Shown here: positions 49,498-56,371 of the stretch, piece by piece
How the letters are laid out: each line of letters starts with the position of its first letter
How positions within the stretch are numbered: the first letter of the stretch is position 1
Source: DALYJJ01 sp033763935
GTDB taxonomy: Bacteria > Acidobacteriota > Terriglobia > Bryobacterales > Bryobacteraceae
Assembly (NCBI GenBank): GCA_033763935.1
Contig: JANRJO010000042.1
Location: forward strand, 62,001 to 126,000
Direction: 5' to 3'
DNA length: 64,000 nucleotides
Position numbers and translations under genes: made by a program
Notes under the pieces: generated by a model
The model's database searches: none
Told to the model about the DNA's origin: nothing
What the model saw: the letters and a program-made list of their open reading frames with translations, nothing else

Positions 49498-50919
49498 TCA
49501 CGAGAGATCGGGAGCGGGTGCGGGAGCGCTTCGCGTTCGGAAGTGATAGATGAGGGCGCCGCCGGCAACGGTGAGGATCGAACCCACAGTCACCTTGGGA
49601 TTCGTCTGCATGCCGAACCAGATGCCGAAGGCCGTGATCCAAAGGCCCACCAGAATGAAAAAGGCCGGGATCAGGGGCCACGCGAAGCTCACCGCCGGCA
49701 GTTTCTGCCAGCCGGGGCGGCGGCGGAACTTGAATAGCGAAGCGACCGACATGACGGCGAAGAAGTTGAGCGTGATGCCGATGTAGAAGAACAAATCCGG
49801 CAGCGAGGTGAGCGTCAGCAGGATCGCGCAGACACCCTGGATGAGGATGGCGTTGGTGGGCGTGTGCCAGCGGCGGTCGACGTGCGCGGCGGCGGAGAAG
49901 AAGGCGCGGTTCTTGGCCATGGCGTAGTACACGCGAGGGCCGATCACCACCATGGCGTTCACGGTGGAGACGAGCGACACGGCCATCAGTGCACTGAAGA
50001 TGCCGGCGACTTCAGGCCCGAACAGATGCGACGCGGCGAGCGATCCCACGGCGACCACGCCCTTCATCTTTTCGAGAGGCACGCCGTAGATGAAGACAAT
50101 GTTCAGGCCGACGTACAGCACCGCCACCAGCAGCGTGCCGAGGAACAGTGCCCGCGGGAGTGTGCGCTCCGGCTGCTTCACCTCTTCCGCCACGTACGCG
50201 GCCGCGTTCCACCCGCTGTAGGAGACGTAGATGAAGAAGAGGCTCATGGCAAACTGCGCCGGCAGCGGAATGCTGCTGGTGCGAGTAGCGTCCTGGCTGA
50301 AGTGCCCCCAACTGCCGGTGCCGACAGCCAGGCCCAGGAGAATGAAGGCCAGCAGGACGAGGATCTTGATGGACGTCAGAACGTTCTGGATGCGAGCGAT
50401 GCGGTGCACGCCGAAAAAGTTCAGCACGGTGAAGACGGCGATGAGCGAGGCAGCGGCGGCTTGTGCGCCGCCGAGCCGTACCTGGAAGAGGCTGGCGTCG
50501 AGGGCGACCGCCACATTCTCCTGCTTCAAGCCGGGCCAGAAATAGCCGAGATAGTTGGCGAAACCGAGAGCCGAGAGCGCGATGGGCGCAGAGAAGCCCG
50601 CCAGCAACGAGACCCAGCCGGTCATGAAACCCCAGGTGGGTCCGTAGGCCTGCGTGAGATACACATATTCGCCCCCGGAGGCGGGGAAGTTGATGCCGAG
50701 TTCGGAGTAGGCAAGTGCGCCGGCAAGCGCGCAGAGCGCGCCGACGATCCAGATAGCCAGGACAACGGGGACCTGAGCGAGATCGCCTGCGAGAAAGCCG
50801 GTGGCGGTGAAAATGCCGCTTCCGACCATGTTCGAGACGACGAGAGCGGTGGCGCTTACCAGGCCGAGTTGCCGTAGCAGCCGGGCCGGTTTGTCCTGTG
50901 TCGATTCCACCCTCGCCAT
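49498..50919 (-). CDS. APC-family amino acid permease
   Basis: Polytopic transporter of 473 residues with about 12-13 helices and the APC signature GLVSATALVVSNMVGSGIFTATG near the N-terminus, AYSELGINFPASGGEYVYL in helix 3, and FFIYVSYSGWNAAAYVAEEVKQPERTLPRALF. It probably exchanges or imports amino acids with protons. It is upstream of and close to folD on the same strand and divergent from the pcm gene, with only 14 bases between start codons. Confidence 0.9.
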   Translation of the reverse strand: MARVESTQDKPARLLRQLGLVSATALVVSNMVGSGIFTATGFLAGDLAQVPVVLAIWIVGALCALAGALAYSELGINFPASGGEYVYLTQAYGPTWGFMTGWVSLLAGFSAPIALSALGFANYLGYFWPGLKQENVAVALDASLFQVRLGGAQAAAASLIAVFTVLNFFGVHRIARIQNVLTSIKILVLLAFILLGLAVGTGSWGHFSQDATRTSSIPLPAQFAMSLFFIYVSYSGWNAAAYVAEEVKQPERTLPRALFLGTLLVAVLYVGLNIVFIYGVPLEKMKGVVAVGSLAASHLFGPEVAGIFSALMAVSLVSTVNAMVVIGPRVYYAMAKNRAFFSAAAHVDRRWHTPTNAILIQGVCAILLTLTSLPDLFFYIGITLNFFAVMSVASLFKFRRRPGWQKLPAVSFAWPLIPAFFILVGLWITAFGIWFGMQTNPKVTVGSILTVAGGALIYHFRTRSAPAPAPDLS

Positions 50920-50933
50920 TGTACGCTACGGGT

Positions 50934-51629
50934 ATGGTGGCGAAAGCCCTGCTGGTGGTGCTTTCCTTCGCCGCGTGCGCGAGCGATGATCGAAGTGAGG
51001 GGCTTCGACGGCGTATGGTCGAAGAGCAGATCGCCCAGCGCGGCGTGCGGGATCGGCGGGTTTTGGAGGCGTTGCGGCAGACGCCGAGGCACCTGTATGT
51101 GCCCGAGGAGCTGCGGGATCGGGCGTACGACGACACTCCGTTACCCATCGGTTTCGGGCAGACCATTTCGCAGCCGTACATCGTGGGCCTGATGTCGGAG
51201 GTGCTCCAGATTCAATCGCACCACAAGGTGCTCGAGATCGGGACGGGCTCCGGCTACCAGGCGGCGGTTCTCGCGCGCCTGGCGGGGCGGGTCTTCTCGA
51301 TCGAACTGATTCCCGAGCTCGCCGTCCGCGCCACCGAGACGCTGCGCGCTGCTGGTTTACGGAATGTCGTCGTGAGAGCCGGGGACGGGTATCACGGCTG
51401 GCCTTCGGAGGCTCCCTTTGACCGCGTGATCCTGACGGCTGCGCCTCCTGAGTTGCCGGACGCGCTCGTGCGGCAATTGAAGCCCGGGGGCCGCCTGGTG
51501 GCGCCGGTGGGGCGCGGCGACGATCAACTGCTGTTTTTGGTAACGAAGTCGCTCGACGGGAAAGTGCGGCGCGAGACCATTACCGCAGTGCGTTTCGTGC
51601 CCATGGTTCCGGGCAAAGGGCGGGATTGA
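50934..51629 (+). CDS. pcm: Protein-L-isoaspartate O-methyltransferase, apparently exported
   Basis: SAM-dependent repair enzyme of 231 residues acting on isoaspartyl residues. Motifs: RTP-type segment QTPRHLYVPEE, the SAM-site VLEIGTGSGYQAAVLA, FSIELIPELA, GDGYHGWPSEAPFDRVILTAA and LKPGGRLVAPVG. With the ATG at 50934 the protein begins with a hydrophobic stretch and a lipobox (LLVVLSFAAC-AS), implying export. A start at ATG 51015 (MVEEQIAQRG) would give a normal cytosolic protein, and no ribosome site decides between them. Confidence 0.88.
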   Translation: MVAKALLVVLSFAACASDDRSEGLRRRMVEEQIAQRGVRDRRVLEALRQTPRHLYVPEELRDRAYDDTPLPIGFGQTISQPYIVGLMSEVLQIQSHHKVLEIGTGSGYQAAVLARLAGRVFSIELIPELAVRATETLRAAGLRNVVVRAGDGYHGWPSEAPFDRVILTAAPPELPDALVRQLKPGGRLVAPVGRGDDQLLFLVTKSLDGKVRRETITAVRFVPMVPGKGRD

Positions 51630-51684
51630 TCAGCCGCGGAGATTCTGCTCGTCAGGGAAGGGGCAAGCCGAAATTCCTCTTCCA

Positions 51685-51804
51685 TCATGCTGGTTTGATC
51701 GGCTCCTCGGCGATGTGCACGGCGTCGACAGGCAAACCGGCACGCAGTTTGCGGGCCTGCTCAAAGGCCCAGGCGTGAAAGTCGCTCTCGTAGAGCGTCG
51801 CCAT
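51685..51804 (-). pseudogene. Truncated DUF29-like remnant
   Basis: A 39-residue frame (MATLYESDFHAWAFEQARKL...) that matches the start of DUF29 proteins (LYExDFxAWxxEQAxxLRAG) up to a compressed IAEE motif and then stops. Intact DUF29 proteins are about 130-150 residues. Probably a decayed or internally deleted copy; it lies 10 bases beyond the GIY-YIG gene on the same strand. Confidence 0.6.
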
Positions 51805-51814
51805 ACTGGTTCTC

Positions 51815-52081
51815 TCAGGTGCTCGTGCCGTGGTCTTGCGGCCACAGATGCCGGTTGGCGAACGCCCGGCCGGAGCCGGACTTCAGATAGTGCTCGAAGT
51901 CCGCGGCTTGTTGCCTTGTCGAGAAGGCAGTGTAGCCCTTGAGGGACCACGGCCGGAACTTCGATGTGTGCGAGACTTCCCCGGCATTGTGCTTGGCGAG
52001 CCTTGCCCGCAGGTCGTCCGTGAGACCGACGTACCGTTCGCGCGGGTGCGACTTGCTTTGCAACAAATACACGTAGTGCAT
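51815..52081 (-). CDS. GIY-YIG domain protein (UPF0213-like)
   Basis: Single-domain GIY-YIG nuclease-like protein of 88 residues. YVYLLQS ... RYVGLTDDLRARLAKHNAGEV is the catalytic GIY-YIG strand pair with the Arg-containing helix, and FEHYLKSGSGRAFANRH supplies the later Glu. Such short proteins are widespread, of uncertain function, possibly DNA-processing. It lies downstream of the 3' end of ssrA, separated from it by an array of hairpins, a layout that suggests insertion at the tmRNA gene. Confidence 0.85.
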   Translation of the reverse strand: MHYVYLLQSKSHPRERYVGLTDDLRARLAKHNAGEVSHTSKFRPWSLKGYTAFSTRQQAADFEHYLKSGSGRAFANRHLWPQDHGTST

Positions 52082-52103
52082 TCGTGTAGGTTCAATGTGG
52101 TAT

Positions 52104-52200
52104 GCCCGCCTTCGCCCTTCGGGCTATGGCGGGCAGCCTTCGTCAAGGCTCTGTCCGTCAAGCCCTAACGGGCTTGCCAGCCGAAGCCTTGGCGAAGGCT
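52104..52200. repeat. Hairpin array between ssrA and the GIY-YIG gene
   Basis: Four consecutive inverted repeats: 52104-52134 (GCCCGCC/GGCGGGC with inner GCCC/GGGC), 52135-52150 (AGCCTT/AAGGCT), 52159-52176 (CAAGCCC/GGGCTTG) and 52185-52200 (AGCCTT/AAGGCT). The second and fourth are also reverse complements of each other at 15 of 16 positions, so a larger cruciform is possible. No T-tract follows. The last base coincides with the tmRNA 3' end. Confidence 0.75.
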
Positions 52201-52549
52201 GGTGGAGGCGGCGGGAATTGAACCCGCGTCCGAGAAAGTCCGCCATGACAAGCCTACGTGTGTATCCGGTTCGTATTTGTTCGACTGGCGCCGCTGAACC
52301 GGCAAGAAACGCCAGCTTAGCCCGGTTGATCTCGGCTTGGGGCTACGAGCAGAAGCCTTACACCCAGCCCGCGAGATGACGCCCGCTAGCCGGAGTGCGA
52401 GCCCCCCGGCCGGGGCGGCTACCTAATTAATTAGGCAGCGTAAGCAAACTGCTGATTGGCAGTTATGGTTTTCCGATCGTTTTACGGGAGCTCGGAACCC
52501 GACACGCCTTACCACAACGATTCAATCCCGTCGAAGCCGGTACGCCCCC
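52200..52549 (-). ncRNA. ssrA: Transfer-messenger RNA (tmRNA)
   Basis: Rescues stalled ribosomes together with SmpB. The 5' end (complement of 52549) GGGGGCGTACCGGCTTCGAC pairs with the 3' end CGCCTCC-A-CCA at 52200-52210; the CCA is encoded. The T-arm has GGGTTCAATTCCC-type sequence. The tag frame (complement of 52431-52460) reads ANQQFAYAA followed by TAA, TTAA. This is a one-piece tmRNA of about 350 bases. The tag is short and ends in AYAA instead of the common ALAA. Maturation of the 5' end by RNase P is expected. Confidence 0.95.
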
Positions 52550-52566
52550 ACGGTGTATACATCCCT

Positions 52567-52594
52567 ATTGTAACCCTCTATTGGATGCAGTCCA
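52567..52594 (-). promoter_or_regulatory. Putative ssrA promoter
   Basis: In minus-strand sense TGGACT (complement of 52589-52594), a 16-base spacer and TACAAT (complement of 52567-52572), five of six to the -10 consensus. The mature 5' end lies 18 bases downstream of the -10, leaving a short leader for RNase P. Confidence 0.4.
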
Positions 52595-52619
52595 CCCCGT
52601 TTGGTCGCGCGCGAAGGCT

Positions 52620-53798
52620 CTAATGCACTTGCGGCTTTAGTACGACCTTCACGCAGTGGTCGCGCTTGTCGTTGAACATCTTGAACCCCTGCGGCGCCTG
52701 ATCCAGCGGCAGTGTGTGCGTGATGATGTACGTCGGATCGATGTCGCCTTTCTCGATATGCTCGAGCAGCGGCTTCAGGTAGCGGTGCACGTGGCACTGC
52801 CCGCTCCGAATGGTCAACGAGCGGTTCACTACCGAGCCCATGGGGAACTTGTCGATGAAGCCGCCGTACACGCCGATGACCGATACAATGCCGCCGTTGC
52901 GGCAGCACATGATGGCCTCGCGCAGCGCAATCGGGCGGTCCGTCTCCAGCATCATCGCCTGCTTCATGCGGTCATAGGCGTAGATCGCCCCCGGACCATG
53001 CGCTTCCAGGCCGACCGCGTCGATGCAGGCGTCGGGCCCTCGGCCTCCGGTCAATTCCTTCAGCGCCTCGTAGACGTTCACATCGAGGTAGTTGAGGGTC
53101 TCGGCCTTGCCGTGCGTGCGCGCCATCTGCAGCCGTTCGGGAACTCGGTCGATGGCGATCACTCGTTCCGCGCCCAGCAGGTACGCGCTGGCGATAGCGA
53201 ACTGGCCCACCGGGCCGCAGCCCCACACGGCCACCGTCTCTCCCCCCTTCAGGTTGCACATCTCGGCGCCCATGTATCCGGTGGGGAAGATGTCGGAGAG
53301 GAAGAGCACCTTCTCGTCGGACATGCCCTCAGGCACCTTCAGCGGCCCGACGTCGGCAAACGGCACCCGGGCGTACTCGGCCTGCCCGCCGGCATAGCCG
53401 CCGGTTAGGTGCGAGTAGCCGTAGATACCCGCCGGCGAAAAGCCCCACAGCTTCTCGGCCATCCACGCGTTCGGGTTCGAATTCTCACAGCACGACCACA
53501 GCCCGCTCCGGCAGGAGAAGCAGCCGCCGCAGGAGATGGGAAAGGGAACCACCACGCGGTCGCCCTTCTTCAGGTTGGTGACTCGAGAACCCGTTTCCAC
53601 GACCTCGCCCATGAACTCGTGGCCCATGATGTCGCCGCTCTCCATGGTGGGCACGAAGCCATTGTAGAGATGCAGGTCAGACCCGCATATTGCCGTGGAT
53701 GTGATCCGAACAATCGCGTCGCGCTGGTTCAAGATCACCGGATCCGGCACTTGCTCAACGCGCACATCCTTCTTGCCGTTCCAGACGTTGGCTCTCAT
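52620..53798 (-). CDS. Zinc-dependent alcohol dehydrogenase (formaldehyde dehydrogenase-like)
   Basis: Medium-chain dehydrogenase of 392 residues. Catalytic zinc ligands Cys (AICGSDLHLYNG), His-Glu (GHEFMGEVV), four-cysteine structural zinc loop (CGGCFSCRSGLWSCCE) and the NAD-binding VWGCGPVGQFAI are present. The long form with the FPTGYMGAEM segment matches glutathione-independent formaldehyde or similar dehydrogenases; the actual substrate is unknown. It is 16 bases downstream of the SRPBCC gene on the same strand, probably an operon. Confidence 0.9.
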   Translation of the reverse strand: MRANVWNGKKDVRVEQVPDPVILNQRDAIVRITSTAICGSDLHLYNGFVPTMESGDIMGHEFMGEVVETGSRVTNLKKGDRVVVPFPISCGGCFSCRSGLWSCCENSNPNAWMAEKLWGFSPAGIYGYSHLTGGYAGGQAEYARVPFADVGPLKVPEGMSDEKVLFLSDIFPTGYMGAEMCNLKGGETVAVWGCGPVGQFAIASAYLLGAERVIAIDRVPERLQMARTHGKAETLNYLDVNVYEALKELTGGRGPDACIDAVGLEAHGPGAIYAYDRMKQAMMLETDRPIALREAIMCCRNGGIVSVIGVYGGFIDKFPMGSVVNRSLTIRSGQCHVHRYLKPLLEHIEKGDIDPTYIITHTLPLDQAPQGFKMFNDKRDHCVKVVLKPQVH

Positions 53799-53814
53799 AT
53801 CGGGGTCTCCTCTC

Positions 53815-54744
53815 TCAGCTCCGGGCGCCGGCGAGCTCCGGCGGTTGCGCGGCGTGCGCGCCGCGGTGGATGCTGGCGTCGGAGTGCACCACCTCGCCAG
53901 TCTCCATGATTTGTTTGAAGGTGCGGAGGTCGCGGTCCAACATCTGCTCGGGGTCGTTGCCCCACAGCTTCGCTACGGTAGCTCCGAACCTGCCGGCCGG
54001 TGGCGTATACCGGATCTGCACGCGAACCACGGTGCCCCGGTCCATCGGCGCTCTCTCAAAACGAACGCTCCCCGAGTTAGCCACGTCGGAGCCTTCGAGT
54101 GAATGCCAGGCTATGCACTCGTTGGGCCTTTCCTCAGTAATTTCCGCCTCCCACTCGACAATCCGGCCCATTGGCCCGCGCGCCCGCCACAAGGTACGCC
54201 GGTCTCCTGTGCTCCGGACGGATTCCAGGTGCGGCATGAAAGATGGGAAGTTCTCGAAGTTGCGCCAGAAGGCGTACACCTCCTCCACCGGCTTGTTGAC
54301 CGTAATCGATTTCATGCGCAGAGTCTGGAGCGCGGAGCCGTTGGCCGCGCTGAAGCCCGTACGGCTCAACTCCTGCGCCGTAACGACGTCGAGCGCCGTG
54401 ATGCCCGCCACAGCGGCGAGGGAATAGGCGACGCGCTTGCGGTCGTTCCGGCCCGACGCCAAGGCGCCGGCCAGCGTGGCGATGTCGATCAAGTCGCCCG
54501 CGACGCGGCTCCACAGCCACGGTGCACGCTGGTTCTGCGAGAGGATGCCCGCGCCGGCCGCAATCTCCCGCATGCCGTAGAGGCGTGAGCGGATGATCTT
54601 CTGCGAGCCCGGTCCGGTGCGAATGCCGGCCATTCGCGCGACGGATCCCGGAGCGATCACTTCTGCTGCCCCCAACCCAATGCTGAACCAGCCCAAGCCG
54701 GTGGCGATACCTTCGTACATCTCTCGGGACGATTGCCGATTCAT
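53815..54744 (-). CDS. Membrane protein with SRPBCC (cyclase/dehydrase) domain
   Basis: Protein of 309 residues: N-terminal hydrophobic helices (about 14-130, GLGWFSIGLGAAEVIAPGSVARMAG, KRVAYSLAAVAGITALDVV) followed by an SRPBCC domain (about 148-285, KSITVNKPVEEVYAFWRNFENFPSFM and CIAWHSLEGSDVANSGSVRF). This fusion is common in soil bacteria next to zinc alcohol dehydrogenases; the SRPBCC cavity would hold a hydrophobic ligand. Exact function unknown. Confidence 0.8.
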   Translation of the reverse strand: MNRQSSREMYEGIATGLGWFSIGLGAAEVIAPGSVARMAGIRTGPGSQKIIRSRLYGMREIAAGAGILSQNQRAPWLWSRVAGDLIDIATLAGALASGRNDRKRVAYSLAAVAGITALDVVTAQELSRTGFSAANGSALQTLRMKSITVNKPVEEVYAFWRNFENFPSFMPHLESVRSTGDRRTLWRARGPMGRIVEWEAEITEERPNECIAWHSLEGSDVANSGSVRFERAPMDRGTVVRVQIRYTPPAGRFGATVAKLWGNDPEQMLDRDLRTFKQIMETGEVVHSDASIHRGAHAAQPPELAGARS

Positions 54745-54793
54745 CTCGTTCTCCTGCCTATAGACCGAGAACCGGCGCGTAGGTTTAAGAAAA

Positions 54794-55237
54794 TTACACG
54801 TCGACGTAGCCGTCGTACCAACCCCGGCCCGGGTCGTGGTTCCGAAGGTCCACGGCGAAATCGGCGGCCGCCTTCAGGCTCAACAGAACGCTGACCCAAC
54901 CGGCGACGTTCTCCAACCGATCCTCGTCGGGAACGTTCCATTCGGTCAGCGTCAGGTCCGTGCCCCCCGTCCCGTCCGCTTGCAGCTCAATGGTGACGTG
55001 GCTGCCGGAAAAGTACGTGAGCGCGAACCGGTTCGGAGGCGTGTTCTCCAGAACTCGGCTCACCAGCTTCTGTCCATTTGTGAAGGTGAAGAGAATCTCG
55101 CCGTCCAGCTCGGGAGCGGACTCCGCCCAGAAGCGTTTCCTGCCGGCTGCGGTGGCCAGCAGCCGGTGAACAGACTCCGGGGACGACTTCAGATGCAAGC
55201 GCCAGCGGATAAACGCCGGCTCCACTTGAATTGCCAT
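54794..55237 (-). CDS. SRPBCC/AHSA1-like protein
   Basis: Soluble protein of 147 residues with a START-like fold (SSPESVHRLLATAAGRKRFWAES, LSRVLEN-type strands, TELTLTEWNVP-like strand and an amphipathic C-terminal helix). It resembles Aha1-domain proteins that bind lipids or act as small-molecule carriers. ATG 55237 is used; a GTG ten codons upstream is possible. Same strand as the SRPBCC membrane protein, 49 bases away. Confidence 0.72.
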   Translation of the reverse strand: MAIQVEPAFIRWRLHLKSSPESVHRLLATAAGRKRFWAESAPELDGEILFTFTNGQKLVSRVLENTPPNRFALTYFSGSHVTIELQADGTGGTDLTLTEWNVPDEDRLENVAGWVSVLLSLKAAADFAVDLRNHDPGRGWYDGYVDV

Positions 55238-55342
55238 TGGTTGACGAACGAACCCCAGCAGCCGCACAGTAGCCCGCGCGCGGCGCCTCCTCTACATACT
55301 GTTCAACAGAAGACGAGGTTTCGTGCCGTGATGGTTGTAAAC

Positions 55343-56362
55343 TTAGAAGCCCCCGCGCGGACGATAGCCCGGCCGGGCGGATACGCGATACTTCTTTCCG
55401 GGATCGGAAACGATCTCCACTGCAATCTTGCGGAAGCCCTCGTTGGGATTGGCTTGCGGATAGTAAGTGATGGTGTAGGAGTTTCCCAGATCCTCGCGGA
55501 TCCCTTCAAACGCCTCCACCTGCTTCTGCCACGTCTTGGCGAAATACGCCTTCCCGCCGGTGCGGGTCGCCAGGCGCCGGAAGACGCCGCTGGAGATCGG
55601 GTCTTTTGAGGCGTCGTTGGTTGAGATGACGTAGATCGGGATGCCCTCGTCTTCCGCCACCGCCCGCACGTCGTCGGGCGCCACCATACTCGCATTATCC
55701 GGACCGTTCGAGAAAACGATCACCACCTTACGCCCGGGGACCTTCGCCGCGTCGCGCAGAGTCAACAGGAGCGAGTTATAGAGCGCCGAGTCGTCGCCCG
55801 CCACCGCCTTGCGAAGTCCGAAGAGCGCGTCGTTGCGGTCCCGGGAAAGGCCGGCCGAGCGGGAAAGATTCCGGGAATAGGTGTAGACCGCAACGGAATC
55901 CGCACGGTCGAGGCCGCGAATGAAGTCCGCGATCGCGTCGGAGGCATACACGAAGCCGCGGTACATGTAGTTGCTGGTATCGAACAGCACGAAAACGTTG
56001 GTGCCGACGAAGGCGTCCGTACCGGAACCCGCCTTCTCCGGATCGGCGCCGGCCACCGTCATCGCCCGCGTGGTGCCGTCTTCGAGGATCTGCAGCGGAG
56101 GACGATTGCCCTCGGCGAACGTCGCCAGTTTCTGCGGAATGCCGTCCTCCAGAATGCGGAAGTCGGAGGGCTTGAGGCCGTTGATGTACCGGCCCTTGCT
56201 GTCCGTCACCGTGAAGCTGAGCACCACCAGTTCCACTTTCACGCGAAACACCGGTCGCGACGAATCCTGCGCGTGAAGACGCGAGGCCGGCACAAAGAAG
56301 CAGGCGGCGGCAATTCCCAGGACGGCCCCCGCGGCACAATACCAACGCGAACGTTGCATCAT
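55343..56362 (-). CDS. Acidobacterial VWA-domain protein (TIGR03436 type)
   Basis: Exported protein of 339 residues: signal peptide (about 10-30), the family beta segment (LSFTVTDSKGRYINGLKPSDFRILEDGIPQKLATF) and a VWA fold with the metal-site residues DTSNYM. A Tyr-Thr-Ile-Thr-Tyr C-terminal strand set and a terminal VSARPGYRPR motif are typical. It lies 9 bases downstream of the 1116-residue gene on the same strand, so the two are probably expressed together. Function unknown. Confidence 0.84.
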   Translation of the reverse strand: MMQRSRWYCAAGAVLGIAAACFFVPASRLHAQDSSRPVFRVKVELVVLSFTVTDSKGRYINGLKPSDFRILEDGIPQKLATFAEGNRPPLQILEDGTTRAMTVAGADPEKAGSGTDAFVGTNVFVLFDTSNYMYRGFVYASDAIADFIRGLDRADSVAVYTYSRNLSRSAGLSRDRNDALFGLRKAVAGDDSALYNSLLLTLRDAAKVPGRKVVIVFSNGPDNASMVAPDDVRAVAEDEGIPIYVISTNDASKDPISSGVFRRLATRTGGKAYFAKTWQKQVEAFEGIREDLGNSYTITYYPQANPNEGFRKIAVEIVSDPGKKYRVSARPGYRPRGGF

Positions 56363-56371
56363 GTCTCCGTA

